A model generated the notes under the pieces. That model worked only from the letters and a program-made list of their open reading frames with translations. It was not told the origin of the DNA and did no database searches. Shown piece after piece: positions 20,662 through 33,102 of a stretch of DNA of 64,000 nucleotides. The stretch's first letter is position 1; each line of letters starts with the position of its first letter. The DNA lies in NCBI RefSeq assembly GCF_000003195.3, contig NC_012877.2, forward strand, positions 22,346,540 to 22,410,539. The letters are read 5' to 3'. This DNA is from Sorghum bicolor. Taxonomy: Eukaryota > Streptophyta > Magnoliopsida > Poales > Poaceae. The position numbers were made by a program, and so were the translations under genes.

Positions 20662-21970
20662 TGTTGACACTTGCTAACACCACTTGAATACTAGGTTGTC
20701 ATCCCCAGCATGGCACTAGAGTGTACTATGGTATTTATACGCACACAGATAAATCCGCAACCGCACGGATACTATTGTAGCTTTTACCCGGTTAAAGGGT
20801 TTATCGTATCCATAGGGAAACAGGAGAATTGATCTACGCTCTAACTTAACCTAGATAGATAGGTAGGTGTAAATAGGAAAGATGATAGGATTGAATAAGA
20901 ACAATATTAAAGGTAAGATAACAGTGAGTAAATATAGAGTAGAGCAATCTAATATATGGGCGATGGTAGGAGAATAGAGAGGATAACTATGGTTTCTCCA
21001 CTTCAAAGGGGTATGTCTATATCTGGGACGAACCACGTGATAAGAATACACCACAAAGGATGCTTATCCATAGGCCGATAAACCCTACCCGTCCTGCTAA
21101 CAGGAGGTGGACTACAGGGGACCAACGTAACTGTCACCTATGCGGTCTACCACACGATCCAGCTAGACAGGGGATATCCACAAGTAATCTAGGTCTAAGC
21201 ACCATGCTTACACCTATACTACAACTCTCACCTATAGCGTCCTATAGATTAAAGTACTCAAAAGAGTTGTGAACCAGAACATAGATGAATAGTAATTGCA
21301 TAATGAATTAGAAGTAGATTACCAGAGTCATCCCATGAGCAAGCTTGATTAGAGCTTGATCATGACGAAGTACAACCGGAGGAAGAACCGACAGGCCGGC
21401 CTCTCCTCCAATCCTCCCTCGCTCTCCATCTCGCTACTATCTAGATCTACTCTAGTTTAGAGATGAGAGGAGAGCTCTCATCTCCAAACCCTAGCTTTTG
21501 CTCTGTCTATGAATAATGAATAGGGATCAAAGGGTGCCTCCTCCAGGGGCCAGGGGGTCTGCTTATATAGTCCCCACAAGTGAATCTGGGTCGTCGGATC
21601 AAACCGACATTGATTGAGCGGTTATCCTTGATCCTTTAGGTCGGTGGAACGTAATCCGCGAGACGGGTCCTATTTGGACTCTATAGCTGGGCGGGCGCCC
21701 TACCCCTGGGCCCGATCGTCCTCCCGTTCGTTCCCGTGGCTTCTGGAGTCTTCTAGATGATAGAAAATTGCGCGGCACGTTAATATCTCTATGTAATCCC
21801 GACATGTAGGCCTTTCCTCCATATTTCCTGATAATCCCCTGCAGAAATAGACAAACACCAACACTCGTGGAATTTTGTCAGATAAAACACTAAGTCTGGG
21901 TGTTGGTTGCATTTGGATCCTTTTATTTATTTATTTGATGATTATATTTGGTACTTAAGGACCGTCAACA
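20662..21970 (-). repeat. E2 5' LTR
   Basis: 1,309 bp with the same termini as the left LTR. The minus-strand TATA-like CTATATAAGC lies at 21570-21561. Confidence 0.9.
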
Positions 21971-21975
21971 GATAC
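21971..21975. repeat. Target site duplication of E2 (right)
   Basis: GATAC; matches 14328-14332. Confidence 0.9.
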
Positions 21976-22307
21976 CATAATCCAACATCATGAGTTCCCT
22001 TAAGATACCTCAATATCCTCTTGGTTGCCTTCAAGTGACTCTCCCTTGGTGAAGCTTGATATCTTGCACACTTGCATAGACTAAACATCACATCTGGTCT
22101 TGATGCGGTGACATAGAGCAAACTTCCAATCATGGACCAATATAGCTTTTGATCTACCATGTTGCCACTTGCATCACTACCTAATTGATCATTTGTGCCC
22201 ACAGCTGTGTTCATTGGTTTAGCTTCTTGCAACCCAAATTTCTTGATCATGGCCTTGATGTACTTTCCTTGACTTAGAGAAGTGTCATTCTTCATTTGCT
22301 TGATTTG

Positions 22308-22312
22308 AAGAC
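22308..22312. repeat. Target site duplication of E3 (left)
   Basis: AAGAC; matches 36599-36603. Confidence 0.9.
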
Positions 22313-23347
22313 TGTCGGTGTCTTCCCCATGGGGGGTCACACCAACGAGTAAATTTGTGTGCGTGCTCCCTTTCCCAGATGGTGATGCAAGAAGACACAG
22401 AGATTTATCCTGGTTCGGGCAAGAGAAGGCCCTACGTCCAGCGGGGGGGAGAGGCTTGTATTATCTTGCACCTAAGTGCTTGTATAGGGGTGAATACAAG
22501 CGTGGTATGAAGTGTGTGAGCCCTACTGCGTATGTGTGTAGTATTGCGCGGTGTTCTATTCCTGAGTCTCTCCTTTTATAGTTCCAAGGAGTGACTTAGG
22601 GTACATGCGTAGATGTCAGAGTAGGGGTCGGTAGCAGCATGGAGCGCTGACCTACTCGAGGCTTCTGTACCGGCATGACTTCGAGCTGTCCCATCTTAAT
22701 AGCCTGGTGATGATTACGCGTGCCCCTGCATTCTGCTCTGTGCACCGTCTTGTGCTGGCTCAACGGTCGCATGCTCGTACGGTAGAGCGGCAGATCCGGC
22801 GGGGTAGTTATGGTGTTATCAGTCGACGCTCCACACGTCCCTAGGAAGGAACCTTGTTCGGTCGAGGGTCGGACGCCGTGTACCGTGACAATATCCGGAG
22901 CACTGACCTTGAATGTCTCGAGGGGGTCCCGATTAGACGTCCCATCCTTGTTTCCCGCGCCCTAACATGCCCTGGGCCGTTCGGCGGGAAGGCTGCAAAA
23001 AGATCGTTGGGACGGATGCCTGTTCCCTATCACGCCTCCCATGACCTGTGTGTTAGGTGGGGAAGCATCAGGCGCATTTAATGCCCCGGTTCGCGTGCGC
23101 GCGTCAGGCGGCGGGGGGCGTCTTTGCGCTCGACGCCTCCTGGTTCGCGTGAGCCTGTTCCGTATTCGACGGTAACCAGCGCTCGACGCCTGATCGATTC
23201 GCTCGACGCTATTTCCGTCTTCGAGGTTGCGGCAGTCGATGGCAGCGCACACGTAAGACTAGAGCGTCGAATTGAGGGCCGCGACCTGCGTACGGGCAAT
23301 CTCGTAATGCACATCGGTGAGGGTACCCCTTACTGATACCCTCGACA
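22313..23347 (-). repeat. E3 3' LTR
   Basis: 1,035 bp from TGTCGGTGTC to CCCTCGACA, same length as the right LTR. Confidence 0.92.
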
Positions 23348-24130
23348 GTAGCCCCCGAGTCTCCATTTGAGCGCTAGCGCTCGAGTGGAGGCTTTTGTTT
23401 TGCGGTCGAATTTCCGTGGGGGCGCGCGAGCGACCCTGCGGGGGTAGCCCCCGAGCCTTCGGGGGAGTTTTTGACTCCTTCGAGGGTTATATTGTTTAAT
23501 TCGCAGAAGCGCTTTCGACACCGGTGGTGGAAGGTTCTGACTGGCTCGTTTTGCCCGGGGGTTTCGACGTACTCTCGATAGAGCGAGCGTCTTCCACCCC
23601 AGATTGAGTTCCTAGCGGGTAGTCCAAGTTAGAACCTGTGCCCCTTTCGAGGGGGTCAGCTGTAGCCCGGAGGCGTTCTCATAAAGCGGGATCGACGTGG
23701 TCGGGGATACCAGTCTCATTCGATAGAGTCCGGCGGCTCGATGCCTCCCGTCGGGGGGATTCCTCTCGACTGTCTCGACCCTACCTTGGATATCGCCAGC
23801 GAGTCCTTGAGGCGGGCCTCGATATTCGACCGCTCGGTGGAGATCCCTGACTCTGGCGCTCGAGATCGACTGCCGAACCCTTTCGGCGGGCCAGCCATCG
23901 ACCTCTCGAGACTCTCGCGGGTACGCCCCTTGGCTTACAAGGGAAGGAAGTAGCCGTGACGGTTCGCCTTTCTGCCCGTTGGGCGCGCCTTTTCGGGTGG
24001 ATGACGTTACGACACTGCGTCGGCGTGGAATTCGGAACGCCACGCCTGTAAAGGGGGGAGACTGTTAGGTGGCGCATTTATGGGGGGACGTTACCTCATT
24101 TCTCGGATCTGTCCGTTGGCAGATCGTGGC
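23348..24130. other. E3 region between 3' LTR and antisense gene promoter
   Basis: Begins with the polypurine tract (minus strand CTCGGGGGCTAC, 23359-23348). A second copy of TAGCCCCCGAG lies near 23445. No gene is supported; small frames here are overlapping GC-rich shadows. It contains repeated CTCGA and TCGAC motifs. Confidence 0.5.
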
Positions 24131-24140
24131 TTATAAATAC
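24131..24140 (+). promoter_or_regulatory. TATA box of the E3 antisense gene
   Basis: TTATAAATAC, about 140 bases before the ATG at 24280, followed by a pyrimidine-rich leader (TTCTTCCGCCTCCCATC). It is on the strand opposite to gag-pol, so it would start the antisense mRNA. Confidence 0.55.
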
Positions 24141-25211
24141 GCCGCGGCACCGCCGCCGTTGTTTCTTCCGCCTCCCATCTTCACTCTTGCCTTAGCCTCT
24201 TTGCCGTCTTAGCTCTCTCGCCGTCTCACGCGCACACGCCTCCTCGAGCAGTAGCGGATCCACCGTCCCTCCAGCCGAGATGCCTGTAAGACTCGTCACC
24301 GCCGCCGACTGGCGCCCGTCGTTGATGATGGAGCGCCGGTTGTTAGAGCTTGAGAAAGAGGGACTGCTGTGCCGCCGTACCACGCTATCGTCGCCAGAGT
24401 GGATCGCGCCGCCGGCGAGTCACAGGGAGCCCCAGCCGCCCGAGGGCTACGTGGTGTCGTTCGCCAAGTTCCACCGCCACGGCCTGGGCGCGCCCTCGAG
24501 CCGCTTCACGCGGGCCCTCTGCTTCCACTATGGGGTGGAGCTCCAGCACTTCTCCCCGAACGCCATCACCGTCGCGGCGATCTTCACCGCGGTACGTGAG
24601 GGCTATCTGGGGATGATGCCCCACTGGGATCTGTGGCTCCACCTCTACAGGGGCGAGCTTTTCAATGCCCCCACCGGAACCACCGGCGTGAGGAAGCATG
24701 TGCGGGCCGGGTGCCTCAACCTGGTATTGAAGATGAAGAAGACAGAAAGGCTGCGCGAGTACATCCCGGTGGGTCTGTCATCGAACCACGCTGGGTGGGA
24801 CTCCCAGTGGTTCTACCAGTGGAACGACGACGGTCTCTTCCCCGCCTACACGGGCCGTCTGATCACGGAGCGCCCGGACAACTGGACGTACGACGTCGTC
24901 CAGGAGCACCAGTCGCGGCTCGACCCCCTCCTCATGCCATGAAGAAGCTGTGCCTGGACGGCCTGTCCGCCGCTCTCGTCCTCTCGGCCGTCCATCGTCG
25001 AAGGGTCCTTCCCTTGATGTCTCGGCCGTTGAGGATGGACGAGATAGGGCCGGGCGTCTCGTCCCGGGATCTCGAGGCTTGCCGGATGTCCAACGTGGCT
25101 CTGGCGGACGACGAGGTCGCCGCCCGGGTCAGGGCGGCCATTGCCGGCGACTTTAAGCCGGAGCATGTCAACGGCTTCCCTATGAGGCCCGACGAAGGCT
25201 CGGTCGATCTG

Positions 25212-25292
25212 GTATGTTTTCTTCTTCGCGCGTAGCCTTGACTCTGGGTTCCTTTTCCTCCCTTTTTTCTAAGTTCACTTTTATTCTGGCAG
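25212..25292 (+). other. Intron 1 of the E3 antisense gene
   Basis: GTATGTTTTC...TTCTGGCAG; removal joins GSVDL to a lysine- and aspartate-rich exon. Confidence 0.6.
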
Positions 25293-26504
25293 GGGCGGAT
25301 CGACGTCCGGTCCTCGACGCCCCCGGTAAGGGAGGACGAAGTTGATCGCGACGCGCGGCGCCGGTCCGCCGAGAAGATGAAGTCCGCCAAGGACTCTAAG
25401 AAGAAGGGGGAGAAAAAGAAAAACCTTGACCGCCAAGCCTTAGAGGCGCGTCGGTCCAAATCCAGGCAGAGGGGAGAGCCTGAGGAGGAGTCCCCCAGTG
25501 ACGAAGACGACGATGATGACGAGGACAGTGACGACTCTGAGGGGATGGCATCACGCCTCGACCGAATCCTCGAGGGTCCGCCTCGAGGCGACGCTGACGC
25601 CCCCCGGACAGAGACTCCAAAGGAAGGTCCAAGCGGATCTCACCGCCCTCGGGCCGACACCCCCCCACGCTCAAGGCTGGTCAGGTCGCACCGCTTCCTC
25701 CCCCGGCGCCCAAAGAGGGCGGTCATGCTATGCCCCAGGTGACGGGGCCACTTACTCGCGGCCGCGCCGCGGCCTCCGAGAAAGGAGAGGCCGGCCGTAG
25801 GAGTGCCAGTCCCGGCACCCGCCAGGCGGGAACTGACGCGCCTAGGCCCGCGCCCGCCCTCGAAGGGCCTGGAGCCCTGACGCGAGGTGGCTCGAGGCCC
25901 ACCAGTCGGGGCGGCGGGAGGCGAGCTGTTCTCCCTGTGGGGTAAGCCTTTTCGTTGTTGTGGCCTTTGTCTTCCTGCTCCTCCGCATTTCCTCATATGC
26001 CGATCTTTTCTCAGGCTAAAGCGGACCCTCGAGCAGGCCCAGCCGTCCATGGCAAAGAGGCTCAAAACGGGAGCCGCCTTCAAGGAACCAGGTTCGTAGT
26101 TTATTTCTGGGCCTTGCGATGTTCTTATGTCGGTTACTATAGCGTCTGGCCTTTACCCTTTGCTTTGTAGGCTTCTCCGACTCCCAACCTCCAGCCGGCA
26201 TCGAGAGGGCTCCGCCTCGTCCCGTGCCTACCCCGTCGCCGCCGACTTGTGGTGAGGCGCCCCAGACGCAAGCGTCAGAGGGAGCCCCCGAGCCTCCTAA
26301 ATTGGGGGTCGAGGGGGAACCCATCACCATCAGCGATACGTCTGAGGGTAACGAAGCGTCTGGGGGTGCCCGCCCTATGGAGGAGTAAACGTCGACCTCC
26401 CACGTCGCGGGACGGACTCCCTGGCCTGCTGGCCTTCGAGCTCTCGAAGAGCAAAGGAAGATGGAGGAGGAGGAGGAGCGGGAGCGCGAGGCGACACGGC
26501 CGTC

Positions 26505-26625
26505 ACTGGAGCAGCAGCAACAACAACAACCCCAGTCGGTGGAGCAGCAACAGCAGCTGCAGCGTCAGCAGGAGGAGCAGCAGCAGCGGCAGGAGCAGCA
26601 ACAGCAACAGCAGCAGAGGGGCCAA
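26505..26625 (+). repeat. CAG/CAA-rich tract encoding polyglutamine
   Basis: Irregular CAG and CAA codons give long glutamine runs in exon 4 of the antisense gene. It is likely length-variable between copies. Confidence 0.7.
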
Positions 26626-28581
26626 GAGGACGAGCCACTCGAGCCCCCGCCTCAAGGTCTGGCCCAAACGGCGCCACTAGCGCCGCAAGAGCCCGGCGAT
26701 CAGGAGGAAAATTTGCCGGTGTACGGCCCTCCCACCCCAGCGTGGCTTCTCCCGGGGGCGCCTGCCGCGATCCGGGCAGAGTCGGGGCGAGCGGACGGAG
26801 TGGTGGCGCTCGCCTGTATGATGCGCACCCCCACCGACCCCGAGTCCGAGATCAAGAGGATGATCTACGGCATGGACGGGATCGCCCCAGGGTTCCTCCG
26901 GGAGCGTCGAGCGTGGGAGGACCGCTTTCCCTCTGAGGAGGATGAGATTGGGTCGTCAGGGAGCAAGGACGGTACCTGGAAGACGGTGGACGACGACGGG
27001 CGGTTCCCTTGCCTCATCGACCTGTTCTTGCGCCACAGGGGTTCCCTCGAGACCGTCGAGAACCTTATCCGCGGCGTCAAGGCGCGGGCTGATCGGGAGA
27101 TGGAGAACTGGTGTCCCGATCAGATTCGTCTCCGAGCTTCCACCGACCCGTTCGAGCCCAATATCTTCCTCGGCGACAAGAAGGAGGCCGAGAAGTGGGA
27201 GCATGTCGAGGAGCTCCGCCTTTGGATGAAGCACGTGGTGGGGCTCCTGTCGGACATCATCAACAACGGGCTTGGGCCTGCTTATTTTGTAAGTGTTTTT
27301 CGATCTTTGGTCTTCGTGGAGCCTTTTGGTTTTGTGCTCTAACTGTTTGTCCACCGGCTCGTAGGATATGAAAGAGACCTCCCGCATCAAGTCGAGCTTT
27401 ATCCACGCCACACGAGGCGGCTGGGAGCAGCTCCCCGTCCTCAAGGATCAACTCCTCGAGTCGCAGGAGAAACTTCTTAAGGCCTATAAAGATCTCATAG
27501 CGCTCGAGGAGGAGAAGAAGGCGAGGGAGGCTGCCTTGGCGGAGGCTTGAGAGGCTTCGAAGAAGGCGGAGGAGGAGACGACGCTGCTGCGGGAGCGGGC
27601 TCTGACGGTCGAGGAGGCTGCATCCAGAGCCCGGGAGGAGGCCCTGTCCTACAAGAACGTTATTGCGGATCTGGACAAGGAGAAGGCCCTTCTCAAGACC
27701 GACCTAGACTCCCTTCGCAATTCCTTCCAGAAGATGAAGGTGGCGTATGTGGATAGTGAGGTCGCCAGGAGTGCCGCCGAGGACATAAATAAGAAGGCCC
27801 TCGAAGACCTCGAGGCGGAGCGAGCTCGATCCCGCAGTCTCTCTGACGACGTTGAGCGTCTGAGGGCAGAATTGCTGGTGAAGAGTGTGGCCATTGCTCA
27901 GGCTGGCAAGGTGATCGAAGATCTCCGCGTTGCCAATACTGAGCTGGCGCGTTCCAATAGAGAGATCGAGAGGGCCAACACCAGATTGGTCGTTGAGAAC
28001 ACGGCCCTGGAGGAGAGCGTTCGAGGTATGTTTCCTTTGTCGGGTTATTTTTTCGAGGTGTGCTTGGTTTTTTCCTAAAGCTTCTTGTATTGGCGTTTAC
28101 AGGGCTTAAGGACGAACTCCTAGCCGCCCAAGTCGAGGCCCGTAATGCTAAGGCCCTGCTCGAGGCGGAGGTCGCTTTGAACCGTCGCGTGCGGACGGCG
28201 ATAAGCGACCTCTCGACCTCTTGGGAGGTCGAGCCAATGGACGAGTCGAGGGAGGGAGCTCGAGGCAACGCACTGGTCGACCAGCTGTGCTACTTAGGCG
28301 CGGTGCTGAAAGACCGAGTGCGGGACGCCCTCCACATCGGGGTGAAGCGGGCAATGGCAGTTGTCTGCTCGGGCTTCTCCTATGACATGGAGGTGGTGTC
28401 CCACGGCTTTGTCACCGACATCTCCAAGACCGACGTGGAGAACGAAGAGAGGCTCCACGCCTTGATCGACGACGCGGAGGCTCCTGGGGAAAGGCTGGCT
28501 AAGCTTTTTGAGCCTGAGGTGCTTCCTCCTGAGACTGGCTCGGGCACAGGCGAGGGTGGTGAGGACCATACCATGGACTGA

Positions 28582-29142
28582 GGCCTGCGAGCGTGCTCAG
28601 GGTGCCCAGGGCCCCTTGTATAATACTTTGTTAACTCCGTTTTTAAGCGACATAGTATCTTTTTGTAATTGTTGAATGTTTATTTGTCTTTCCGCTCGAG
28701 GTTCTTTTATTCCTTCTTATTCCTACGTTTGTATTTCTTGTTCGATCTTTCGTCAAAAACAACCTCGATCACCTCAAGGGTAAGGAAGTGAGTAGAGTTT
28801 CCGTAGCCCGGGGGCGTAGGGGTTCTCAGGCTTGTTGTCCCTCGGCTTTTGAGGGGCTCGAGGTGCCTTGGCTACTCAAATCGTGCAAGGTTTACTAAGT
28901 AAGAAAAGAAAATTTCTTGGCTTTTTCGACGTTTGGGGTGGGGTCGTCCCCCTGGTAGCCCCCGAGGGGGGTGTTGACTATGATGGGTCATAGTCGGCGC
29001 CCCCTTCTATCGTCGAGATCATGACTTGTAAAGCCTTAGTACAAAAAGAAGTTGGATGCTCGAGGGAAGGACTTCATCTATTCATACATTCGTTTACAGG
29101 GTCTTGGTACAAAATATACGTAAGAACATAAGTTTTGAACTT
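28582..29142. other. Convergent intergenic region of E3
   Basis: Lies between the 3' ends of the antisense gene (plus) and pol (minus). AT-rich 3' UTR-like sequence follows 28610 (TTGTATAATAC, TTTTTGTAATTG). Another polypurine-like TAGCCCCCGAG is at about 28955. No coding frame is supported. Confidence 0.5.
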
Positions 29143-32100
29143 CTAGGGGTAGAATCGACGTAGCTGTTCGATATTCCATGCGTTGGTGAAGACCGCCCCC
29201 TTCTCGTCCGCTAACTTGTACGTTCCTGGCTTCAAGACCTCGGCCACCACGTACGGGCCTTCCCATGGCGGGGTCAGCTTGTGACGTCCTTGGTTGCTTT
29301 GCCGTCGTCGTAGGACAAGGTCGCCTACGTTTAAGTCCCTCTTGCATACGTGTTTGTCGTGGTAGTGTCGAAGCTTCTGCTGGTATCTGGCAGAGTTGAG
29401 GAGGGCCATGTCTCGAGCCTCCTCAAGCTAATCGACCGCGTTCTCTTGAGCTTCCTTATTCGACTGCTCGTTGTATGCCTTGAGTCGAGGAGATCCATAC
29501 TCGAGGTCCGTTGGGAGCACGGCCTCAGAACCGTAGACCATGAAGAACGGGGTGTATTTGGTGGCCCGGCTTGGCGTCGTCCTCAAACTCCATAAGATCG
29601 AGGAAAGCTCCTCGACCCATTTCTTGCCGAATTTCTTCAAGCGATTGTAGATTCTTGGTTTGAGCCCCTGCAAGATCATGCCGTTCGCACGCTCGACCTG
29701 GCCGTTAGTTCGAGGGTGAGCCACCGCGGACCAGTTCACACGGATGTGATGCTGATCGTAGAAGTCCATGAACTTTTTGCCGGTGAACTGGGTGCCATTG
29801 TCGGTGATGATTACGTTAGGGATTCCGAATCGGTGTATGATGTCGGTGAAGAAAAGGACGGCTTGCTCGGAGCGGATGTTGGTGATGGGTCGAGCCTCGA
29901 TCCATTTGGAGAATTTGTCGATGGCCACCAGCAAGTGGGTGTACCCTCCTTTCGCTTTTTGCAGGGGCCCCACTAAGTCGAGTCCCCACACCGCAAATGG
30001 CCACGTGATGGGGATCATCTGAAGAGCGTGGGCGGGAAGATGCGTCTGTTTGGCGTAAAAATGGCATCCATGACATGAGCGTACGAGCTCGATGGCATCC
30101 GCTACGGCCGTCGGCCAGAAGAAACCTTGTCGGAAAGCGTTCCCTACGAGGGTCCGTGGAGCAGCATGGTGGCCACAAGCCCCCGAGTGTAGGTCCTCGA
30201 GTAGTTTCCGGCCTTCTTCCACAGTGATGCAACGCTGCAGGACCCCCGTCGGGCTTCGTCGGTATAGCTCATTGCCTTCACCGTAAATCACGTATGACTT
30301 GGCTCGTCGAGCGATATGGCGGGCCTCAGATGGATCTTCTGGCAGTTCGCAGTGGATTAGGCAGTCGAGGAACGGTGTGCGCCAGTCGAACGGTCGACCG
30401 GGTCGCTGTTCTGCCTCCATCACCTCTGCTGCCACCAGCAGCGTGTCGACGGTGTCGGTTGGCTGGGCAGAAGCGGCATCGACGCCAACCCCCGAGCCCA
30501 AGTCGACGGATGGCTCGTGGAGATCTCTCGAGAGCGCGTCAGGCGGTACCGTGCCTCGGGTTGACGGGATTTTGGCGAGTTCGTCAGCTGCTTCGTTGTA
30601 GCGTCGGGCGATGTGGACGAGCTCGAGGCCATGGAACTTGTCTTCGAGCCGACGGACTTCTTTGCAGTACGCATCCATTTTCGGGTCGTGGCAGCTCGAA
30701 GTCTTCATCACCTGGTCGATGATGAGTTGGGAGTCACCTCGGACGTCGAGGCGTCAGACTCCTAGCTCGATGGCAATCTTGACACCGTTGACGAGGGCCT
30801 CATATTCTGCGACGTTGTTGGATGCGGCAAAGTGAATCCTGATGACATACCTCATATGGACGCCCAAGGGTGAGATGAACAACAGGCCAGCCCCGGCCCC
30901 CGTTTTCATGAGTGACCCGTCGAAATACATCGTCCACAGTTCCGCCTGGACCTGGGTCGGGGGGAGCTGGGAGTCTGTCCATTCCGCGATGAAATCCACC
31001 AGGGCTTGCGATTTGATGGCCTTGCGGGGCGCGTACGTGAGAGTCTCACTCATGAGTTCGATCGACCATTTAGCTATCCTTCTTGTGGCCTCCTTGCTCT
31101 GGATTATCTCGCCCAAAGGGAAAGACGAGACCACTGTGATGGGGTGGCCGAGAAAGTAGTGCTGCAGCTTGCGGCGGGTGAGGATTATGGCGTAGATCAG
31201 CTTCTGGATTTGGGGGTAACTTACCTTGGTCTCTGAAAGCACTTCGCTAACGAAATAGACTGGCCTTTGGACTGGCAGCGCTTGCCCCTCTTCCTACCTC
31301 TCGACCACCACCGCTGCACTAACGACCTGGGTCGTCGACGCAACGTAAAGGAGCAGTGGTTCTGCAGGTTGAGGCAGGACCAAGACCGGTGCTGAGGTCA
31401 GCGTTTTCTTCAGTCTTTCGAGAGCTCCCTCGGCCTCAGGGGTCCAAGAAAAGCGCTCGACCTTCTTCAGGAGTCAGTACAGCGGTAACGCCTTTTCCCC
31501 TAGTCTCGAGATGAAATGACTCAGAGCCGCCAAGCATCCCGTGACTCTTTGGACACCCTTGACGTCCCGGATCGGCCCCATTCTCGTGATGGCCTAGACT
31601 TTCTCGGGATTGGCCTCGATACCGCGCTGGGATACAATGTAACCCAAGAGCATGCCTCGAGGTACGCCGAAGACGCATTTCTCGGGATTGAGCTTGATCT
31701 GGTTGGTGCGTAAGCAGCTAAAAGCGATCTCGAGGTCTTGGATCAGGTCCCCTCGCTGCTTTGATTTGACGACAATGTCGTCGACGTAGGCCTCGACCGT
31801 CGACCCTATGTGTTCGCCAAATACGTGGAGCATGCAACGTTGGTACGTGGCTCCCACGTTTCGAAGCCCAAACGGCATGGTTACATAGCAATACATCCCA
31901 AAAGGCGTGATGAAAGAGGTCGCGAGCTAGTCGGACTCTTTCATTTTGATTTGATGGTAGCCAGAATATGCATCGAGGAAACAAAGGGTTTCACATCCCG
32001 CAGTAGAATCGACAATCTGGTCAATACGTGGTAATGGAAAAGGAACTTTCGGACATGCTTTATTTAGACTTGTATAATCGACACACATCCTCATTTTCCC

Positions 32101-33102
32101 ATTCTTTTTCTTAACTAATACAGGGTTTGCTAACCAGTAGGGATGATGAACCTCCTTGATGAATCCGGCCGTCAAAAGCTTGTGGAAGTCCTCGCCAATG
32201 ATCTTGCGCTTCTCCTCGTCGAATCGGCGCAACCGTTGCTTCACTGGCTTGGAACCGGCTCGAATCTCCAAGGAGTGCTCGGCGACTTCCCTCGGTATGC
32301 CTGGCATGTCCGAGGGACTCCATGCAAACATGTCGGCGTTCGCACGGAGAAAGTCGACGAGCATAGCTTCCTATTTGGGGTCGAGGTCGGCGCTGATCGT
32401 CAGCACCTTGCCATCGGAGTTGTTGGGGTCGAGCGGGATCTTCTTGGTTCCTTCCGCTGGCTCGAAGTTGCCCGCGTGGTGCTTGGGCTCTGCAGCCTCA
32501 GCGGCCAGGGCCTCGAGCTTTGCGACGAGCTCAGTGGAGTTCTCGACCGCCTCCCCGTGCTCGACGCACTCGACGTCACACTCGTAAGCGTGCTCGAAGG
32601 AGGAGCTGACGGTGATGACGCCTTTGGGTCCAGGCATCTTGAGCTTCAAGTAGGTGTAGTTGGGAATGGCCATGAACTTGGCGTAGCCCGGGCGCCCGAT
32701 GATGGCGTGGTACGTGCCCCGAAACCCGACCACCTCAATGGTGAGGGTCTCCTTCCTGAAGTTAGCCGCCGTGCCAAAGCAGACCGGTAGGTCGATTCGA
32801 CCTACTGGCAGCGCCTTTTTCCCTGGCACGACGCCATGGAAACCGCCGGCGCTTGGCTGGAGGCGTCCCCTATCGATGCCGAGGAGGTCGAGGGTCTCGA
32901 GATAGATGATGTTGAGGCTGCTGCCTCCGTCCATTAGCAGCTTAAAGAGCCGGGTGTTGATGATGATTGGGTCGACGACGAGCGGGTAGACACCTGGGGC
33001 GACTACCTTGTCGGGGTGGTCCTCTCGATCGAAGGTAATGGGGGTGCTCGACCAGTTGAGGTACTGGGGCACCGCCATTCTTGCCGCAAAGACCTCACGG
33101 CG
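29143..33102 (-). pseudogene. pol: E3 pol: protease, reverse transcriptase, RNase H, integrase
   Basis: One frame, in order: protease with MDGGSSLNI near 32931; RT with CFLDAYSGYHQI near 31960 and AYVDDIVV near 31785; RNase H with MYFDGS near 30925; integrase with an HHCC-type region (about 30215-30060) and catalytic parts GLDLVG (near 29980), ITDNGTQF (near 29800) and GQVERANG (near 29695). The tail holds a GPY-type core (WEGPYVVAEVLKPGTYKL) and ends at 29143. Stops interrupt the frame at 32371-32373, 31927-31929, 31594-31596, 31474-31476, 31294-31296, 30754-30756 and just before 29424; no frameshift was needed to follow it. The strand asymmetry of these stops is discussed in the findings. 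Confidence 0.9.

Larger units (their letters stand above)
14333..21970 (-). mobile_element. E2: gag-only LTR retrotransposon (Athila-like), decayed
   Basis: A complete 7,638-bp element with LTRs at 14333-15648 and 20662-21970, flanked by GATAC. It has a tRNA-Asp type primer site, a polypurine tract, a broken gag and no pol. It is the same family as E4 (TGTTGACACTTGC ends, homologous gag and non-coding module) but older: LTR differences are denser and gag is disrupted. It is inserted in the Copia RNase H region. Confidence 0.9.
21971..22312 (-). pseudogene. Sirevirus-like Copia: RT C-terminal segment
   Basis: The minus strand encodes LSQGKYIKAMIKKFG, DQKLYWSMIGSLLYVTASRP and KATKRILRYLKGT, the conserved end of Copia reverse transcriptase. 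It is bounded by E2 (target GATAC, 21971-21975) and E3 (target AAGAC, 22308-22312). It joins 36599-36876 upstream and 13964-14332 downstream in the original element. Confidence 0.9.
24280..28581 (+). pseudogene. Antisense spliced gene of E3, Transposase_28-like ('putative gypsy type transposon' family)
   Basis: Proposed exons 24280-25211, 25293-25941, 26015-26091, 26171-27288, 27365-28025 and 28103-28581; each intron is 73-81 bp with GT...AG ends. Residues about 1-220 (EKEGLLCRR, GYVVSFAKFHRHGLGAPSS, AIFTAVREGYLG) match by eye the plant family Pfam calls Transposase_28, whose function is unknown to me. The middle is acidic and proline-rich, then a glutamine tract (about 26505-26625). The C-terminal part is charged and heptad-like, probably coiled coil. 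Damage: a one-base frameshift near 24938 and stops at 25740-25742, 26386-26388 and 27548-27550. It converges on pol with 561 bp between the two ends. A retained extra ORF is known in Tat elements; its role is not established. Confidence 0.75.

Noticed and set aside
32143..32790. 215-residue plus-strand frame within E3
   Set aside because: It lies opposite the protease/RT frame. Its composition is that of the complement of GC-rich coding sequence and it has no recognisable domain.
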